From the NCBI RefSeq assembly GCF_900111515.1, contig NZ_FOHS01000002.1, positions 806,001 through 870,000 on the forward strand: a stretch of DNA of 64,000 nucleotides, read 5' to 3'. The stretch is from Hymenobacter actinosclerus (GTDB lineage: Bacteria; Bacteroidota; Bacteroidia; Cytophagales; Hymenobacteraceae). Below, one piece after another: positions 43,401 to 52,700 of this stretch (positions are counted from its first letter, which is position 1; each line of letters starts with the position of its first letter). The notes beneath the pieces were generated by a model. That model was not told the DNA's origin and did not search any database. It saw only the letters and a program-made list of their open reading frames with translations. The position numbers and the translations under genes are program-made.

Positions 43401-44247
43401 TCTGGTTGAGGTTCTGCTTCAGATCAAGCAGCTCGCCTTTTACATCGACAGTGATTTTCTGGCTCAGGTCGCCGCGCGCTACGGCCGTGGCTACGTTGGC
43501 AATGTCGCGCACCTGACTCGTCAGGTTGCTGGCCATCGTGTTCACGTTGTCGGTCAGGTCTTTCCACACGCCGCCCACGTTGGGCACCGAGGCCTGGCCG
43601 CCCAATTTGCCTTCGGTGCCTACTTCCTGGGCCACGCGGGTTACCTCGCCGGCAAACAGGTTGAGGTTGTCGATGGTCTTGTTGATGGTTTCGGCCATCA
43701 CCTTGAAGTCGCCCGACACCGGAATCTGGAACGTCTCGTCGAGGTTGCCGCGGCTGATGTTCTTGAGCACCTTGCCCACTTCGAGCACCGGCACGGCAAT
43801 GCTGTCCACGAGGCCGTTGATGTTGTTGATCATGTCGCGCCAGAAACCGGCAGCGTTATCAACCGAGGCGCGGGCCTTGAGGTTGCCCTCCACGCCGGCC
43901 ACCTTAGAAATGCGCGACACCTCGCCGCCCACCCCGGCAATCATGTCCACCATCGAGTTGTAGGCCTCGGCAATTTCGGCGAAAATGTCGTCGTTCTGCT
44001 TGGTCAGCCGCACGCTCACGTCGCCCTTTTTAAAGGCATCGAGGGCGTAAAGCACCCGGTTGAGCTGGTCGTTGATATAGTCGGAATCGGAGCTGCGGAT
44101 TGACTTCTGGCGGGAGTCCTCCTCCCCCTTCTTGCGGGTGTGGTTGCTGCGGCCCGGCTGCGAAGCGGCTGCGGGCGCTGTTGCCGTAGCGGAGTCCGGA
44201 GCTGCGGCGGCCGGACGGGTGGATGGGGACGTCTTTGCTGAAGCCAT
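40453..44247 (-). CDS. soluble methyl-accepting chemotaxis protein with a long HAMP array and basic tail
   Basis: 1264 residues from the ATG at 44247. There is no membrane segment, so it is a cytoplasmic receptor. After a Ser/Thr/Ala/Pro start (1-60), eight about 92-residue units follow; the inner six are nearly identical ([52 protein letters not shown]). Each unit reads as two consecutive HAMP-like helical halves, as in poly-HAMP kinases of the Nik1 type. The signalling tip (about 990-1010) has [18 protein letters not shown] and [19 protein letters not shown]. The last 110 residues (after [16 protein letters not shown]) are Ala/Pro/Lys/Arg-rich like histone H1. The start of the chemosensory operon. 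Confidence 0.93.
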   Translation of the reverse strand: MASAKTSPSTRPAAAAPDSATATAPAAASQPGRSNHTRKKGEEDSRQKSIRSSDSDYINDQLNRVLYALDAFKKGDVSVRLTKQNDDIFAEIAEAYNSMVDMIAGVGGEVSRISKVAGVEGNLKARASVDNAAGFWRDMINNINGLVDSIAVPVLEVGKVLKNISRGNLDETFQIPVSGDFKVMAETINKTIDNLNLFAGEVTRVAQEVGTEGKLGGQASVPNVGGVWKDLTDNVNTMASNLTSQVRDIANVATAVARGDLSQKITVDVKGELLDLKQNLNQMVDSLNLFAGEVTRVAQEVGTEGKLGGQASVPNVAGTWKELTDNVNTMASNLTSQVRDIANVATAVAKGDLTQKMTVDVKGEILELKDILNQMVDSLNIFGDEVTRVAREVGTEGKLGGQASVPNVGGTWKELTDNVNTMASNLTSQVRDIANVATAVAKGDLTQKMTVDVKGEILELKDILNQMVDSLNVFAGEVTRVAREVGTEGILGGQANVPSVSGTWKDLTDNVNTMASNLTSQVRDIANVATAVARGDLSQKVSVDVKGELFQLKENLNQMVDSLNTFGDEVTRVAREVGTEGRLGGQANVPNVRGTWKDLTDNVNFMAASLTSQVRDIANVTSAVARGDLSQKVSVDVKGELLDLKDNINQMVDSLNVFAGEVTRVAQEVGTEGRLGGQANVPNVDGVWKQLTDNVNTMAANLTTQVRGLVKVVTAVSQGDLTQKLTLGAQGEVADLADTINRMVDDLNRLAVEVSRVAKVAGVEGKLTERATVTDVSGSWKELVDTLNALIESIASPVLEVSRVVRAISEGDLQQRAEIETTGDIRAMADALNLAVDNLNELLGEINESSQIVGESSEEMVEKGQAMSQVTADVARAMQQMAEGAQNQALKTDQAFKLIEEIMQATKETAGKADVGIKAAILGEQTSQLGLKTVAEVVKNMEEISSAAAQTSRTIEVLSTRSGEISKSLGVITDIASQTNLLALNAAIEAARAGEAGRGFAVVAEEIRKLAEGSRKSASEIATLVEDVRKDTTSAATAISTMEGRVLKGKNATFEASSAFKNIATSSGETLRTSRDILTATEIQKTSIGDVVKYVEEVVAIAEQTASGTQQVAGTAKQLSTSMQELTTSSQNLTDIADDLQLGLSAFQLMEYLEPEPEPEPEPIRRRLLRRPAPAAAPAAPVAAAAAPRRPRRAMAPPEPAPAPAPAPERRPIRRPAAKPAATAEAPTAKPAAAARRKAADPVAPAAKAKPAAKASKSKATKAK
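41998..43653. repeat. six tandem 276-bp direct repeats inside the receptor gene
   Basis: Six nearly identical 276-bp units encode the repeated HAMP-type segment. VPNV.G.W codons recur at about 42190, 42466, 42742, 43018, 43294 and 43570. Such long, near-identical repeats are prone to unequal recombination, so unit number may vary between isolates and in assemblies. Confidence 0.9.
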
Positions 44248-44324
44248 AGGGAGGAAGAGTAACCAAAGCGGCGCAACCTGGGCAGCGCGCAAACAAAACT
44301 ACCGGGAAGGGAATTCTTAGCCAA

Positions 44325-44332
44325 CAAAGGTA
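44325..44332 (-). promoter_or_regulatory. -7 box TACCTTTG of the chemosensory operon
   Basis: Exact TAnnTTTG match on the minus strand, 78 bases before the receptor ATG. No TTG is seen at -33. The remaining gap (44333-44552) to the topA promoter has no other feature visible to me. Confidence 0.5.
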
Positions 44333-44552
44333 GCAGAACTGCCGATTCGCCCGCACCTTGCGCCACTATCTGCCATAAAAATCCCGGGTTTTTCTGCCGG
44401 GGCCGCGCCGGGCCAAGCTTAGCCGTTAGCCACCAACCTGCTAGCCTGGCCCGGGGCCCGGGCGGCGCCACGGCTACTCCTATATATAAGGAGCATTGCC
44501 GGCCCGCTGCCTGGCCCGCTTATTTGAGCGGGGTTAGGAAGCGGGCGGATTA

Positions 44553-44585
44553 TTGCCGCATCTTTGCGGCCGATTTTAACTTTTG
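44553..44585 (+). promoter_or_regulatory. possible topA promoter
   Basis: TTG (44553-44555), 21-base spacer, TAACTTTT followed by G (44577-44585). It is one mismatch from consensus with a slightly long spacer. The topA ATG is about 55 bases downstream. Confidence 0.35.
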
Positions 44586-44639
44586 CGCGGCTTGGGCCGT
44601 TCCTACCCTACACACGTCCCACGCGCCCCTCCCCCACCT

Positions 44640-47144
44640 ATGGTCAAAAATCTAGTCATCGTCGAATCGCCCGCCAAAGCTAAAACCATCGAGGGCTACC
44701 TCGGCAAAGACTTCGTTGTGCGCTCGTCCTTCGGCCACGTCCGCGACTTGCCCAAGGACAATAACGCCATTGATGTTGCCAACGGCTTCAAGCCCACCTA
44801 CGTAGTATCTGCCGATAAACGCGAGATTATCAGCCAGTTGAAAAAGCTGTCCAAGGAAGCTGAAATCGTATGGCTGGCCAGTGACGATGACCGCGAGGGC
44901 GAGGCCATCAGCTGGCACCTGGCCGAAACGCTGAACCTGAACGCCGACAAAACGCGGCGCATCGTGTTCCGCGAAATTACCAAAACGGCCATCCTCAAGG
45001 CCATCGACAACCCGCGCGAAATCGACCTGAACCTAGTGAATGCCCAGCAGGCCCGCCGGGTGCTCGACCGGCTGGTAGGCTTCGAGCTGAGCCCGGTGCT
45101 CTGGAAAAAAGTAAAGGCCGGCCTCTCGGCCGGGCGGGTGCAGAGCGTGGCCGTGCGGCTGGTCGTGGAGCGCGAGCGGGAAATCAGCGGCTTCACCGTC
45201 ACGTCGGCCTACCGGGTGGTGGCCCGCTTCGATGCCGGCCGGGGGGCGGTGCTCGAAGCCGAGCTGCCCACCCGCTTTAAAACCCGCGCCGAAGCCGAGG
45301 CCTTTCTGGCCCGCTGCGTGGGTGCCGATTATGCCATTCAGAACCTGGAGCAGAAGCCCGGCAAACGCACGCCCGCGCCGCCCTTTACCACGTCTACGCT
45401 CCAGCAGGAGGCCTCGCGCAAGCTCGGCTTCTCGGTGGCCCAGACCATGAGCGTGGCCCAGAAGCTCTACGAAGCCGGCCGCATCAGCTACATGCGAACC
45501 GACTCGCTGAACCTGTCGGAGGACGCCATTGCGGCCGCTAAAACGGCCATTACCGACGCTTACGGCGCCGAGTATGCGCATACGCGCCACTTCAAAACCA
45601 AGTCGGCCTCGGCCCAGGAAGCGCACGAAGCCATCCGCCCCACCGACTTCACGCTGCTCAAAGCCGGCGCCGACTCGCAGGAGCAGCGCCTCTACGACCT
45701 CATCCGCAAGCGGGCCATGGCCTCGCAGATGGCCGATGCCGTGATTGAGCGCACCGTAGCCACCATCGGCATCAGCACCCAGCCGGGCGTTACGCTCACG
45801 GCCAGCGGCGAGGTTATCACGTTTGAAGGCTTTTTGAAAGCCTACACCGAGAGCAAGGACGACGACGAGCAGGACAGCGACGAGCCTGCCGAATCGTCGT
45901 TTTCGCGGGGGCTGCCGCCCCTGAGCGTGGGCCAGCAGCTGCCCTTGCTGCAGTTTACGGCCACCGAGCGGTTTGCCTCGCCGGCGGCCCGCTTTACGGA
46001 AGCCTCGCTGGTGAAAAAGCTGGAGGAAATGGGCATCGGCCGGCCTTCCACCTACGCGCCCACCATCAGCACCATCCAGAAGCGCGGCTACGTGGAAAAG
46101 GACTCGCGCGAGGGCAAGGAGCGCAAGTTCCACGTGCTCACGCTGGACGGCGAGCAGGTGAAAACCGAAATCAAGACCGAAACTTACGGCGCCGATAAGG
46201 CCAAGCTGTTCCCCACCGATGTGGCGATGGTAGTAACGGACTTTCTGGTGGAGCACTTCCCGGCCATCGTGGATTTCCAGTTCACGGCCAAGGTAGAAGA
46301 CGAGTTCGACCGCATTGCCGACGGCCTCGACAACTGGACCGACATGCTAAGCGGCTTCTACACACCCTTCCATAAAACTGTGGAGCTGGGCGAGGAGATT
46401 GAGCGCAGCACGCTGGGCAGCACCCGCGAAATCGGCCTGCACCCCGAAACGGGCCAGAAACTGACGGCGCGCCTCGGCCGCTACGGCCCCTACGTGCAGA
46501 TTGAGCCGCTCGAAGGTGCCCCCGAAGACGAGAAGCCGGTGTACGCCAGCCTGCGCAAAGGGCAGTTCATCGAGAGCCTCACGCTGGAGGAAGCCCTCGA
46601 CCTGTTCAAGCTACCGCGGGTAGTAGGCGAGTTTGAGGACAAGAGCATGACGGCTGCCCTTGGCCGCTTCGGCCCCTACATCCGCCACGACAGCAAGTTT
46701 TACTCGCTGCGCAAGGACCAGGACCCGCACACCATCACGGGCGACGAGGGCGTGGAGCTGATTGAGGCCAAGCGCAAGGCCGATGCCGAGCGGCTCATCA
46801 AGGCTTTCCCCGAAAACCCCGACATCCAGATACTCAACGGCCGCTTCGGGCCCTACATCGTGGCGGGCAAGAAGAACGTGAAGATTCCGAAGGGCGAAGA
46901 ACCCACCGAGCTGACCCTGGAGCGCTGCCTGGAGCTGGCCGAGGCCACCCCCGACAAGCCCGCCAAAGGCGGCCGCTTCGCCAAGAAAGCCGCGCCCGCC
47001 ACAGCAGACAAAACAGATACGCCGGCCAAGAAAACGGCCGCTAAGAAGCCGGCCGCCAAGAAAAAGGCGCCAGCCAAGAAAGCGGCCGGCACTACTGCGG
47101 CCAAGAAACCGGCCGCCAAGAAGCCAACGAAGAAGGCGGAATAG
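44640..47144 (+). CDS. topA: DNA topoisomerase I
   Basis: 834 residues from the ATG at 44640 (MVKNLVIVESPAKAKTIEGYLG, the TOPRIM start). It relaxes negative supercoils. Acidic TOPRIM triad in LASDDDREGEAISWHLAE; SAGRVQSVAVRLV; active-site Tyr284 in RISYMRTDSLNLS. Three C-terminal repeats (LGRYGPYVQIE, LGRFGPYIRHD, NGRFGPYIVAG) are topoisomerase C-terminal repeats that replace zinc ribbons. The last 55 residues are Lys/Ala/Pro-rich (PAKKTAAKKPAAKKKAPAKK), a histone-H1-like DNA-binding tail as seen in actinobacterial TopA. Confidence 0.96.
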   Translation: MVKNLVIVESPAKAKTIEGYLGKDFVVRSSFGHVRDLPKDNNAIDVANGFKPTYVVSADKREIISQLKKLSKEAEIVWLASDDDREGEAISWHLAETLNLNADKTRRIVFREITKTAILKAIDNPREIDLNLVNAQQARRVLDRLVGFELSPVLWKKVKAGLSAGRVQSVAVRLVVEREREISGFTVTSAYRVVARFDAGRGAVLEAELPTRFKTRAEAEAFLARCVGADYAIQNLEQKPGKRTPAPPFTTSTLQQEASRKLGFSVAQTMSVAQKLYEAGRISYMRTDSLNLSEDAIAAAKTAITDAYGAEYAHTRHFKTKSASAQEAHEAIRPTDFTLLKAGADSQEQRLYDLIRKRAMASQMADAVIERTVATIGISTQPGVTLTASGEVITFEGFLKAYTESKDDDEQDSDEPAESSFSRGLPPLSVGQQLPLLQFTATERFASPAARFTEASLVKKLEEMGIGRPSTYAPTISTIQKRGYVEKDSREGKERKFHVLTLDGEQVKTEIKTETYGADKAKLFPTDVAMVVTDFLVEHFPAIVDFQFTAKVEDEFDRIADGLDNWTDMLSGFYTPFHKTVELGEEIERSTLGSTREIGLHPETGQKLTARLGRYGPYVQIEPLEGAPEDEKPVYASLRKGQFIESLTLEEALDLFKLPRVVGEFEDKSMTAALGRFGPYIRHDSKFYSLRKDQDPHTITGDEGVELIEAKRKADAERLIKAFPENPDIQILNGRFGPYIVAGKKNVKIPKGEEPTELTLERCLELAEATPDKPAKGGRFAKKAAPATADKTDTPAKKTAAKKPAAKKKAPAKKAAGTTAAKKPAAKKPTKKAE

Positions 47145-47202
47145 GCCGGCGGTTGAACCTGGTTTGCTGACGGTGACATCTGCCACCAAAGTATGCTTTC
47201 TG

Positions 47203-47236
47203 AAAAGCTCCGGCCGCCCTGGCCGGAGCTTTTTTT
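47203..47236 (+). terminator. rho-independent terminator after topA
   Basis: A 13-bp perfect stem (AAAAGCTCCGGCC, 47203-47215, with 47221-47233), 5-nt loop and seven T. Confidence 0.9.
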
Positions 47237-47303
47237 GTGGGTGCGCCAGCAAATAACTAATCTGCAGCCGCGTTCCTGCACTTTACTCTTAAAGCTCTGC
47301 CAC

Positions 47304-48257
47304 GTGCCTAAAGCCCATCTTCTGCTGCTGCCTTTCCTGCTGAACTGCACCGGGCCCAACCCCGAATCGGCGGCCACGGGGCTGCCGGCAACGGCTGACA
47401 CGGCAATTGCCGCCGCGGCCGAAGCACCGGCTCCACCCCTGCCCGACCCGCCCGCGCCCGAACTGTACGCCTGGCTGCCGGCCGGCCGGTACCGGGCCGC
47501 CCAGACGGTGGCCGCCCGGTTCGCGCCCCCCAAGGGCTACCAGCGGGTGGCAGTGGCCGCCGGCTCGTTCGGGCACTGGCTGCGCTACCTGCCGCTGCTG
47601 CCGGCCGGCGCACCCGTGAAGCTCTACAACGGCCAGCTCAAGGACCGCCAGGATGTGCACGCGGCCGTGCTCGATATGGATGTGGGCTCGCGCGACCTGC
47701 AGCAGTGCGCCGACGCCGTTATCCGGCTGCGTGCCGAATATTTGTTCAGCCAGAACCCCGACCAGGTGCATTTCCACCTCACCAGCGGCGACGACATTGG
47801 ATTCAGGGACTGGTACTCGGGGCGGGGTTTCCGGGTGAAGGGCAACGACGTGCTGCCCGCCGCCCGGCCTGCCGAAGCGCCCAGCCACCCCAACTTCCGC
47901 CGCTACCTCGACCAGATCTTCACCTACGCCGGCACCCTTTCGCTGAGCAAGGAACTGCAACCCACGCCCCTGGCCCAGGTGCAGGCCGGCGACGTGCTCA
48001 TCCGGGGCGGCTCGCCGGGCCACGCCGTGCTGGTGCTCGATGTGGCCGTGCAGCCCGCCACCGGCCGCCGCGTGGTGCTGCTGGCCCAGAGCTATATGCC
48101 CGCCCAGCAGATGCACGTACTCACCAACCTGTACGACGATACCGGCCTGGGGGCCTGGTTCTACCTCGACCCCGCTCAGTCGCGCGTTGGTACGCCCGAA
48201 TGGACGTTCCGGAGCACCGAACTGGGCCGGTTTGTGCAGCTCCAGGAAGACCTATAA
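47304..48257 (+). CDS. DUF4846 lipoprotein
   Basis: 317 residues from GTG at 47304, which gives a short lipoprotein signal (KAHLLLLPFLLNC); the frame is open further upstream but without sense as a signal. A Pro/Ala linker (20-55) is followed by the DUF4846 core: FAPPKGYQRVAVAAGSFGHWLRYLPLLPAGAPVKLYNG, HAAVLDMDVGSRDLQQCADAVIRLRAEYLFSQ, VHFHLTSGD, and FVFRYLD-like PNFRRYLDQIFTYAGTLSLSKEL. VQAGDVLIRGGSPGHAVLVLD resembles NlpC/P60- or amidase-like His/Asp segments. Enzymatic function unproven. Found across Bacteroidota. Confidence 0.82.
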   Translation: MPKAHLLLLPFLLNCTGPNPESAATGLPATADTAIAAAAEAPAPPLPDPPAPELYAWLPAGRYRAAQTVAARFAPPKGYQRVAVAAGSFGHWLRYLPLLPAGAPVKLYNGQLKDRQDVHAAVLDMDVGSRDLQQCADAVIRLRAEYLFSQNPDQVHFHLTSGDDIGFRDWYSGRGFRVKGNDVLPAARPAEAPSHPNFRRYLDQIFTYAGTLSLSKELQPTPLAQVQAGDVLIRGGSPGHAVLVLDVAVQPATGRRVVLLAQSYMPAQQMHVLTNLYDDTGLGAWFYLDPAQSRVGTPEWTFRSTELGRFVQLQEDL

Positions 48258-48260
48258 GGC

Positions 48261-48287
48261 TGTCATTCCGACGTAGGAGGAATGACA
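48261..48287. repeat. short TGTCATTCC hairpin
   Basis: TGTCATTCC (48261-48269) pairs with GGAATGACA (48279-48287), 9-nt loop. It is a minimal relative of the GTCATTC family. TACCTTCA at 48294-48301 next to it may serve the sirtuin gene. Confidence 0.6.
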
Positions 48288-48320
48288 CTTCTGCTACCTT
48301 CAATTTCACCAACCACCACC

Positions 48321-49019
48321 ATGAAAAAGATTGTTGCCTTAACCGGGGCCGGCATTTCGGCGGAAAGCGGGCTGGCCACCTTCCGGGGCTCCGATGGGCT
48401 CTGGGAGGGCCACCGCATCGAAGATGTAGCCACACCCGAGGGCTGGGCCAGGAACCCGACGCTGGTGCTGGAGTTTTACAACCAGCGCCGCGCCGCTGCC
48501 CGGGCGGCCCAACCCAATGCCGGCCACCTCGCCCTGGCCGGGCTGGAAGACGAGTTTGAGGTCGTCGTCATCACCCAGAACGTCGACGACCTGCACGAGC
48601 GGGCGGGCTCCTCGCGGGTGCTGCACCTGCACGGCAAGCTGTTCGAGAGCCGCAGCTCGCGCCACGAGGAGCTGGTGTACCCGATGAGCGGTGACCGGAT
48701 TGAGCTGGGCGAAAAATGCGCGCAAGGCCACCAGCTGCGGCCCAACATTGTGTGGTTCGGCGAGGCGGTGCCCATGATGGATGTGGCCCTCGAAGAAGTA
48801 GCCACTACCGATGTGCTGCTGGTGGTAGGCACTTCGCTGCAGGTCTACCCCGCAGCCGGTCTGGTCGATTACGTGCCCCGCACCGCGCCCATCTATATCA
48901 TTGACCCCGGCCGGCCCCCGGTGTCGGCCCGCCCGCGCCTGCACTTCATCACCGAGCCCGCCACCACCGGCCTGCCCCGCGTGGCGGCGGAGTTGCGGGA
49001 ACAGCTGGCGGGAAGGTAA
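48321..49019 (+). CDS. cobB: Sir2-family NAD-dependent deacylase (CobB/SIRT5-like)
   Basis: 232 residues from the ATG at 48321. It removes acyl groups from lysine with NAD. NAD motifs GAGISAESGLATFRG (9-23), TQNVDDLHERAG and catalytic His104 in HLHGKL. Tyr53 and Arg56 in EFYNQRR match the SIRT5/CobB pair that binds succinyl or malonyl lysine. The zinc finger is degenerate: of four Cys usually found only KCAQGH remains, a loss seen in some SIRT5-like bacterial sirtuins. The C-terminal LLVVGTSLQVYPAAGLVDYV is normal. Confidence 0.92.
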   Translation: MKKIVALTGAGISAESGLATFRGSDGLWEGHRIEDVATPEGWARNPTLVLEFYNQRRAAARAAQPNAGHLALAGLEDEFEVVVITQNVDDLHERAGSSRVLHLHGKLFESRSSRHEELVYPMSGDRIELGEKCAQGHQLRPNIVWFGEAVPMMDVALEEVATTDVLLVVGTSLQVYPAAGLVDYVPRTAPIYIIDPGRPPVSARPRLHFITEPATTGLPRVAAELREQLAGR

Positions 49020-49159
49020 GAGTGGCACGGAGTTCAGGCCGTAGCTCCCGGTTACGCCGGATTTAGCCCTACTTGCGTCCCGCTTACATTCTTTACCTGA
49101 TCGAATTAGCGGTTACTATTCGGGCTACGGACTGCAGTCTGTGCCCCATTTCCCTGCTC

Positions 49160-49711
49160 ATGGCTTCTATAGTCGGACACTGCGTATTAGGCGCCACGCT
49201 GGGTAAGCTGCTGCTGCCCGAGCGGCGCTACTGGCCCTACTGGCTGCTGGCCGCCGCCTGCGCCTTCCTGCCCGATGCCGACGTGGTCGGCTTCAAGTTG
49301 CACGTGGCCTACGGCAGTATGTGGGGCCACCGCGGGCTGAGTCATTCGCTGCTGGCGGCCGTGGTGGTCGCTACTGCGGCAGTGTTGCTGGTGGGTGGCC
49401 GGACCAGCGCGCCACCGCGTGGGCGGTTGTGGCTGCTGCTGTTTCTGGCTACGGCCTCGCACGGCATACTCGACGCCCTGACAACCGGCGGCCTGGGCGT
49501 GGCTTTTTTCAGCCCGTTTGATGCGGAACGGCACTTCTTTGGGTTCCGGCCCATTGCCGTTTCACCGATTGGGGTAAAAAACTTTTTGGGTGAATGGGGC
49601 GCGCGGGTACTAAGGAGCGAATTGAAGTGGGTCGTCCTGCCGTGTGCATTGGTACTACTGGGGCAGGCGGCCGTGCGGCGCGGGGTGCGCGCTGCTTGGC
49701 CGAGCAGTTAA
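49160..49711 (+). CDS. YdjM-like inner-membrane metal-dependent hydrolase
   Basis: 183 residues from the ATG at 49160. PF04307 features: MASIVGHCVLGATLGKLL, ACAFLPDADVVGF with the Asp-Asp pair, GHRGLSHSLL with the conserved His, and SHGILDALTTGG. Four membrane helices are likely. The family is known in E. coli as YdjM, a LexA-regulated membrane protein; no catalysis is proved. The C-terminus holds the ERHFFGFRPIAVSPIG pattern typical of bacterial members. Confidence 0.85.
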   Translation: MASIVGHCVLGATLGKLLLPERRYWPYWLLAAACAFLPDADVVGFKLHVAYGSMWGHRGLSHSLLAAVVVATAAVLLVGGRTSAPPRGRLWLLLFLATASHGILDALTTGGLGVAFFSPFDAERHFFGFRPIAVSPIGVKNFLGEWGARVLRSELKWVVLPCALVLLGQAAVRRGVRAAWPSS

Positions 49712-49784
49712 TCAGAAAATTTAAGGCTGGATTAAATCGGAAATCGGGCCGGTCCGTACAAGAAAACCCTACACGTTTTCTTCT

Positions 49785-52700
49785 ATGGTATTTAGCTACG
49801 CCCGCACGCTGCTGACGGGGTTGGGCCTCACGGCCTCCTTGTCGGTTTTCGCTCAGAATTCTCCCGGCCCGGCTCACACGGTATACCTGCTCGGCAACAC
49901 CGCCGGCGCCGAGCTGCCGGCCCGCCATCTGCAAGCCCTGCGCCGCACCCTGGAAGGGCAAACCGGCCCGTTTACGGTGGTGCATTTGGGCGACGTGGTG
50001 GCTGCCGAGGGCCTGGGCGGCAAGCAGGATTCCAGCCGCACCGGCCAGACCGAGCGCATTGACGCCCTGATTGCGCTGGTAAAAGGCCTCCCGAACGGTA
50101 AGCTGTTCTTCGTGCCCGGCGACAAGGACTGGGACAACTCCGGCCCCGACGGCCTCAAGCGGGTGCGACGGCTCGAAAAGTACATCAGCAAGCACAACGG
50201 CGCGCACACCTTCATTCCCGAAAACGGCTGCCCCGGCCCCTACATCATTGATGTGGCGCCCCAGGTGCGGCTGGTGGCCCTCAACTCGCCCTGGTTTACC
50301 CACCCCTACAACAAGCCCGAGGCCCCCGATACCGACTGCAAAACCCTGACCCAGGAGGAATTTCGCGAGCAGCTCCAGGACGTACTCGACGACACCAAGG
50401 ACCGCAACGTGCTGCTGGTGGGCCACCAGCCCGTCGTCAGCAATGGCGAATATGGCGGCAACATGCCGCTGGGCCGCTACCTGTGGCCGCCGGTGGCCGG
50501 GGCCATCAGCGCAGCCTACCGTCAGAACGTGGGCACGCCCCGCGACCTGGCCAACCCGCGCTACCAGGAGTTTCAGAAAGAAGTGCTCAATACGCTGCGC
50601 GACCACCCGGGCGCGGTGTATGCTTCGGCCCACGATTACAGCTTGCAGCTTACGCCGTTGCAGGGCAGCTACCACCTGGTAGCCGGCTCGTTTACCAGAG
50701 CCCGGTACGTAGCCAACAACCGCGACTCGCAATTCAACGAGGCTCAGCAGGGCTTTTCGGCGCTGGAATACTACGCCGACGGCACCGTAAAAACCACTTT
50801 TTTCACGTTTAGCAAAACGGGCGACGCCGTGCAGTCGGCCTATGCGGGCACGCTGTTTCAGAGCGCCTGCCAGGAGCCGCGCCTGCCCAATGTGCCGGTG
50901 AACAGCTTTATTCCCGAGTGTCCCTCGGCCCCCAAAGGCGTGGCCGAGCCCAAACCCGATGTGCCTTTTGTAGCCGTGCAGACCTTGCCGGCCGGCGCCC
51001 AGTACGGCGGTACCAAATCGTCGCGGTTCTGGCTGGGGCCGGCCTACCGCACGTCGTGGACCCAGCCGGTACAGGTGCGCACCCTCGATTTGGGCAACGA
51101 GCTGGGCGGGCTGCGGCCCTTCGGGCGCGGCGGCGGACGCCAGACAACCTCGCTTAAACTGATTGCCGCCGACTCGTCGGAGTACGTGTTCCGGTCGGTG
51201 GACAAGGACGTGACCAAGATTCTGCCGCCCGAGCTGCGCCGCTCGTTCGCGGCCGACGTGCTGCGCGACATCACGCCCACGGCCCACCCCTACTCGGCGT
51301 TGGTTATCAGCTCGCTGCTCGACAAAACCGATATTCTGCACGCCCGGCCCCGGCTGTTCGTGCTGCCCGACAACCAGCAGCTCGGCCCCTACCGCGACGA
51401 TTACGCCGGCCTGCTCGGTACGCTCGAAGAGCGCCCCAAGGACCCCAAGCCCAACCTGCCGGGCTTTGCGGGCGCCGATAACATCCGCCGCTCGTTCAGC
51501 TTTTTCCGCCAGCTCTACAAAGACAACGACAACCGCGTAGACGCCGTGGCCCTGGGTCGCTCCCGGGCCTTCGATATGCTGGTGGCCGACTTCGGCAAGC
51601 ACGAGGACAACTTCAAGTGGGCCGCCTACGAGGACGGCAAAAAGGCGCTCTACAAGCCCATTCCGCGCGACCGGGACCAGGCCTTTACCCTCTGGAACGG
51701 CACACTGACCTACCTGGCCAACCGCGAATGGGCCCTGCCCAGCATCGAGGATTTTCAGGGCGAGTTTGGCGACATGAAGAGCCTGAACTGGCCCGCCCGC
51801 CACCTCGACCGGTTCCTGCTGCAAAGCCTCAACCGCCAGCAGTGGCAGGACATTGCCCGGTACCTGCAAGCCAACATCACCCCGGCCGCCATCGACGAGG
51901 CCACGGCCACCCTGCCACCCGAGCTTCAGCACCTGTCGACCGACGACATCAACCGCAAACTTAAATCGCGCATTCAGGCGCTGCCCGCGGCCCTGGACCG
52001 CTACTACCTGCTGCTGGCCCAGCGCGTGGATGTGGTGGGTTCCAACAAGGGCGAGGTGTTCTTGGTAAACCGGCTGGCCGATGGTACGGTGCGGGTGCAG
52101 CTATTCGACCGGGCCAGTGAAGGCAACGAGCCCAACGGCCCGGCCCTGTTCGACCGCACCTTTCAGCCCAAGGAAACCGAGGAAATCAGCCTCTATGGCC
52201 TGGCGGGCCGCGACATCTTTACGGTAACCGGCGAGGCCAGCAACAGCATTCTGGTGCGCATCATCGGGGGCGACGGCAAAGACCAGATCATCGATAACTC
52301 GCGGGTGCGGGGGCTGCGCACGCTCACTAAAGTGTACGACGTGCCCGACACCGAAATGCAACTCGGTTCCGAGGCCGACAACCGTACTTCGACCAAGCCC
52401 GGCGTGAATGCCTACGACCGCGAGCAGTTCGAATTCAACTCCTACCGGCCCACTATTGGGCTGGGCTACAACCGCAACGACGGCTTCGCGGCCAGCGCGG
52501 GCGTGTCGTTCCTGCGCCAGGGTTTCCGCAAGCCGGGCTATAAGAACCGCTACGATTTCCTGCTGGAGGGCAGTACCGGCGGCCAGCGCCAGTTCACGGC
52601 CAGCACCCGCCACCGTTACGCCATCGGCAAGGTCGATGCGGGCGCAACCTTCAGTTATGGCAGCTACTTCCCGTTCTACAACTTCTTCGGCCTGGGCAAC

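Noticed and set aside
41998..43653. CRISPR-like periodic repeats
   Set aside because: The period is 276 bp, the repeats are contiguous and in frame, and encode HAMP-type segments; there are no spacers or cas genes.
40450..44103. Very long open frame opposite the chemoreceptor gene (about 1217 codons, plus strand)
   Set aside because: It is the antisense shadow of the repeated, G+C-rich receptor gene; the translation is low-complexity His/Val/Gly/Leu text with no domain, and the minus-strand receptor is certain.
49509..51932. 807-codon open frame antisense to the phosphoesterase/barrel gene
   Set aside because: Shadow of a well-supported gene; composition is typical of reverse-complement reading and no start region or motif is credible.
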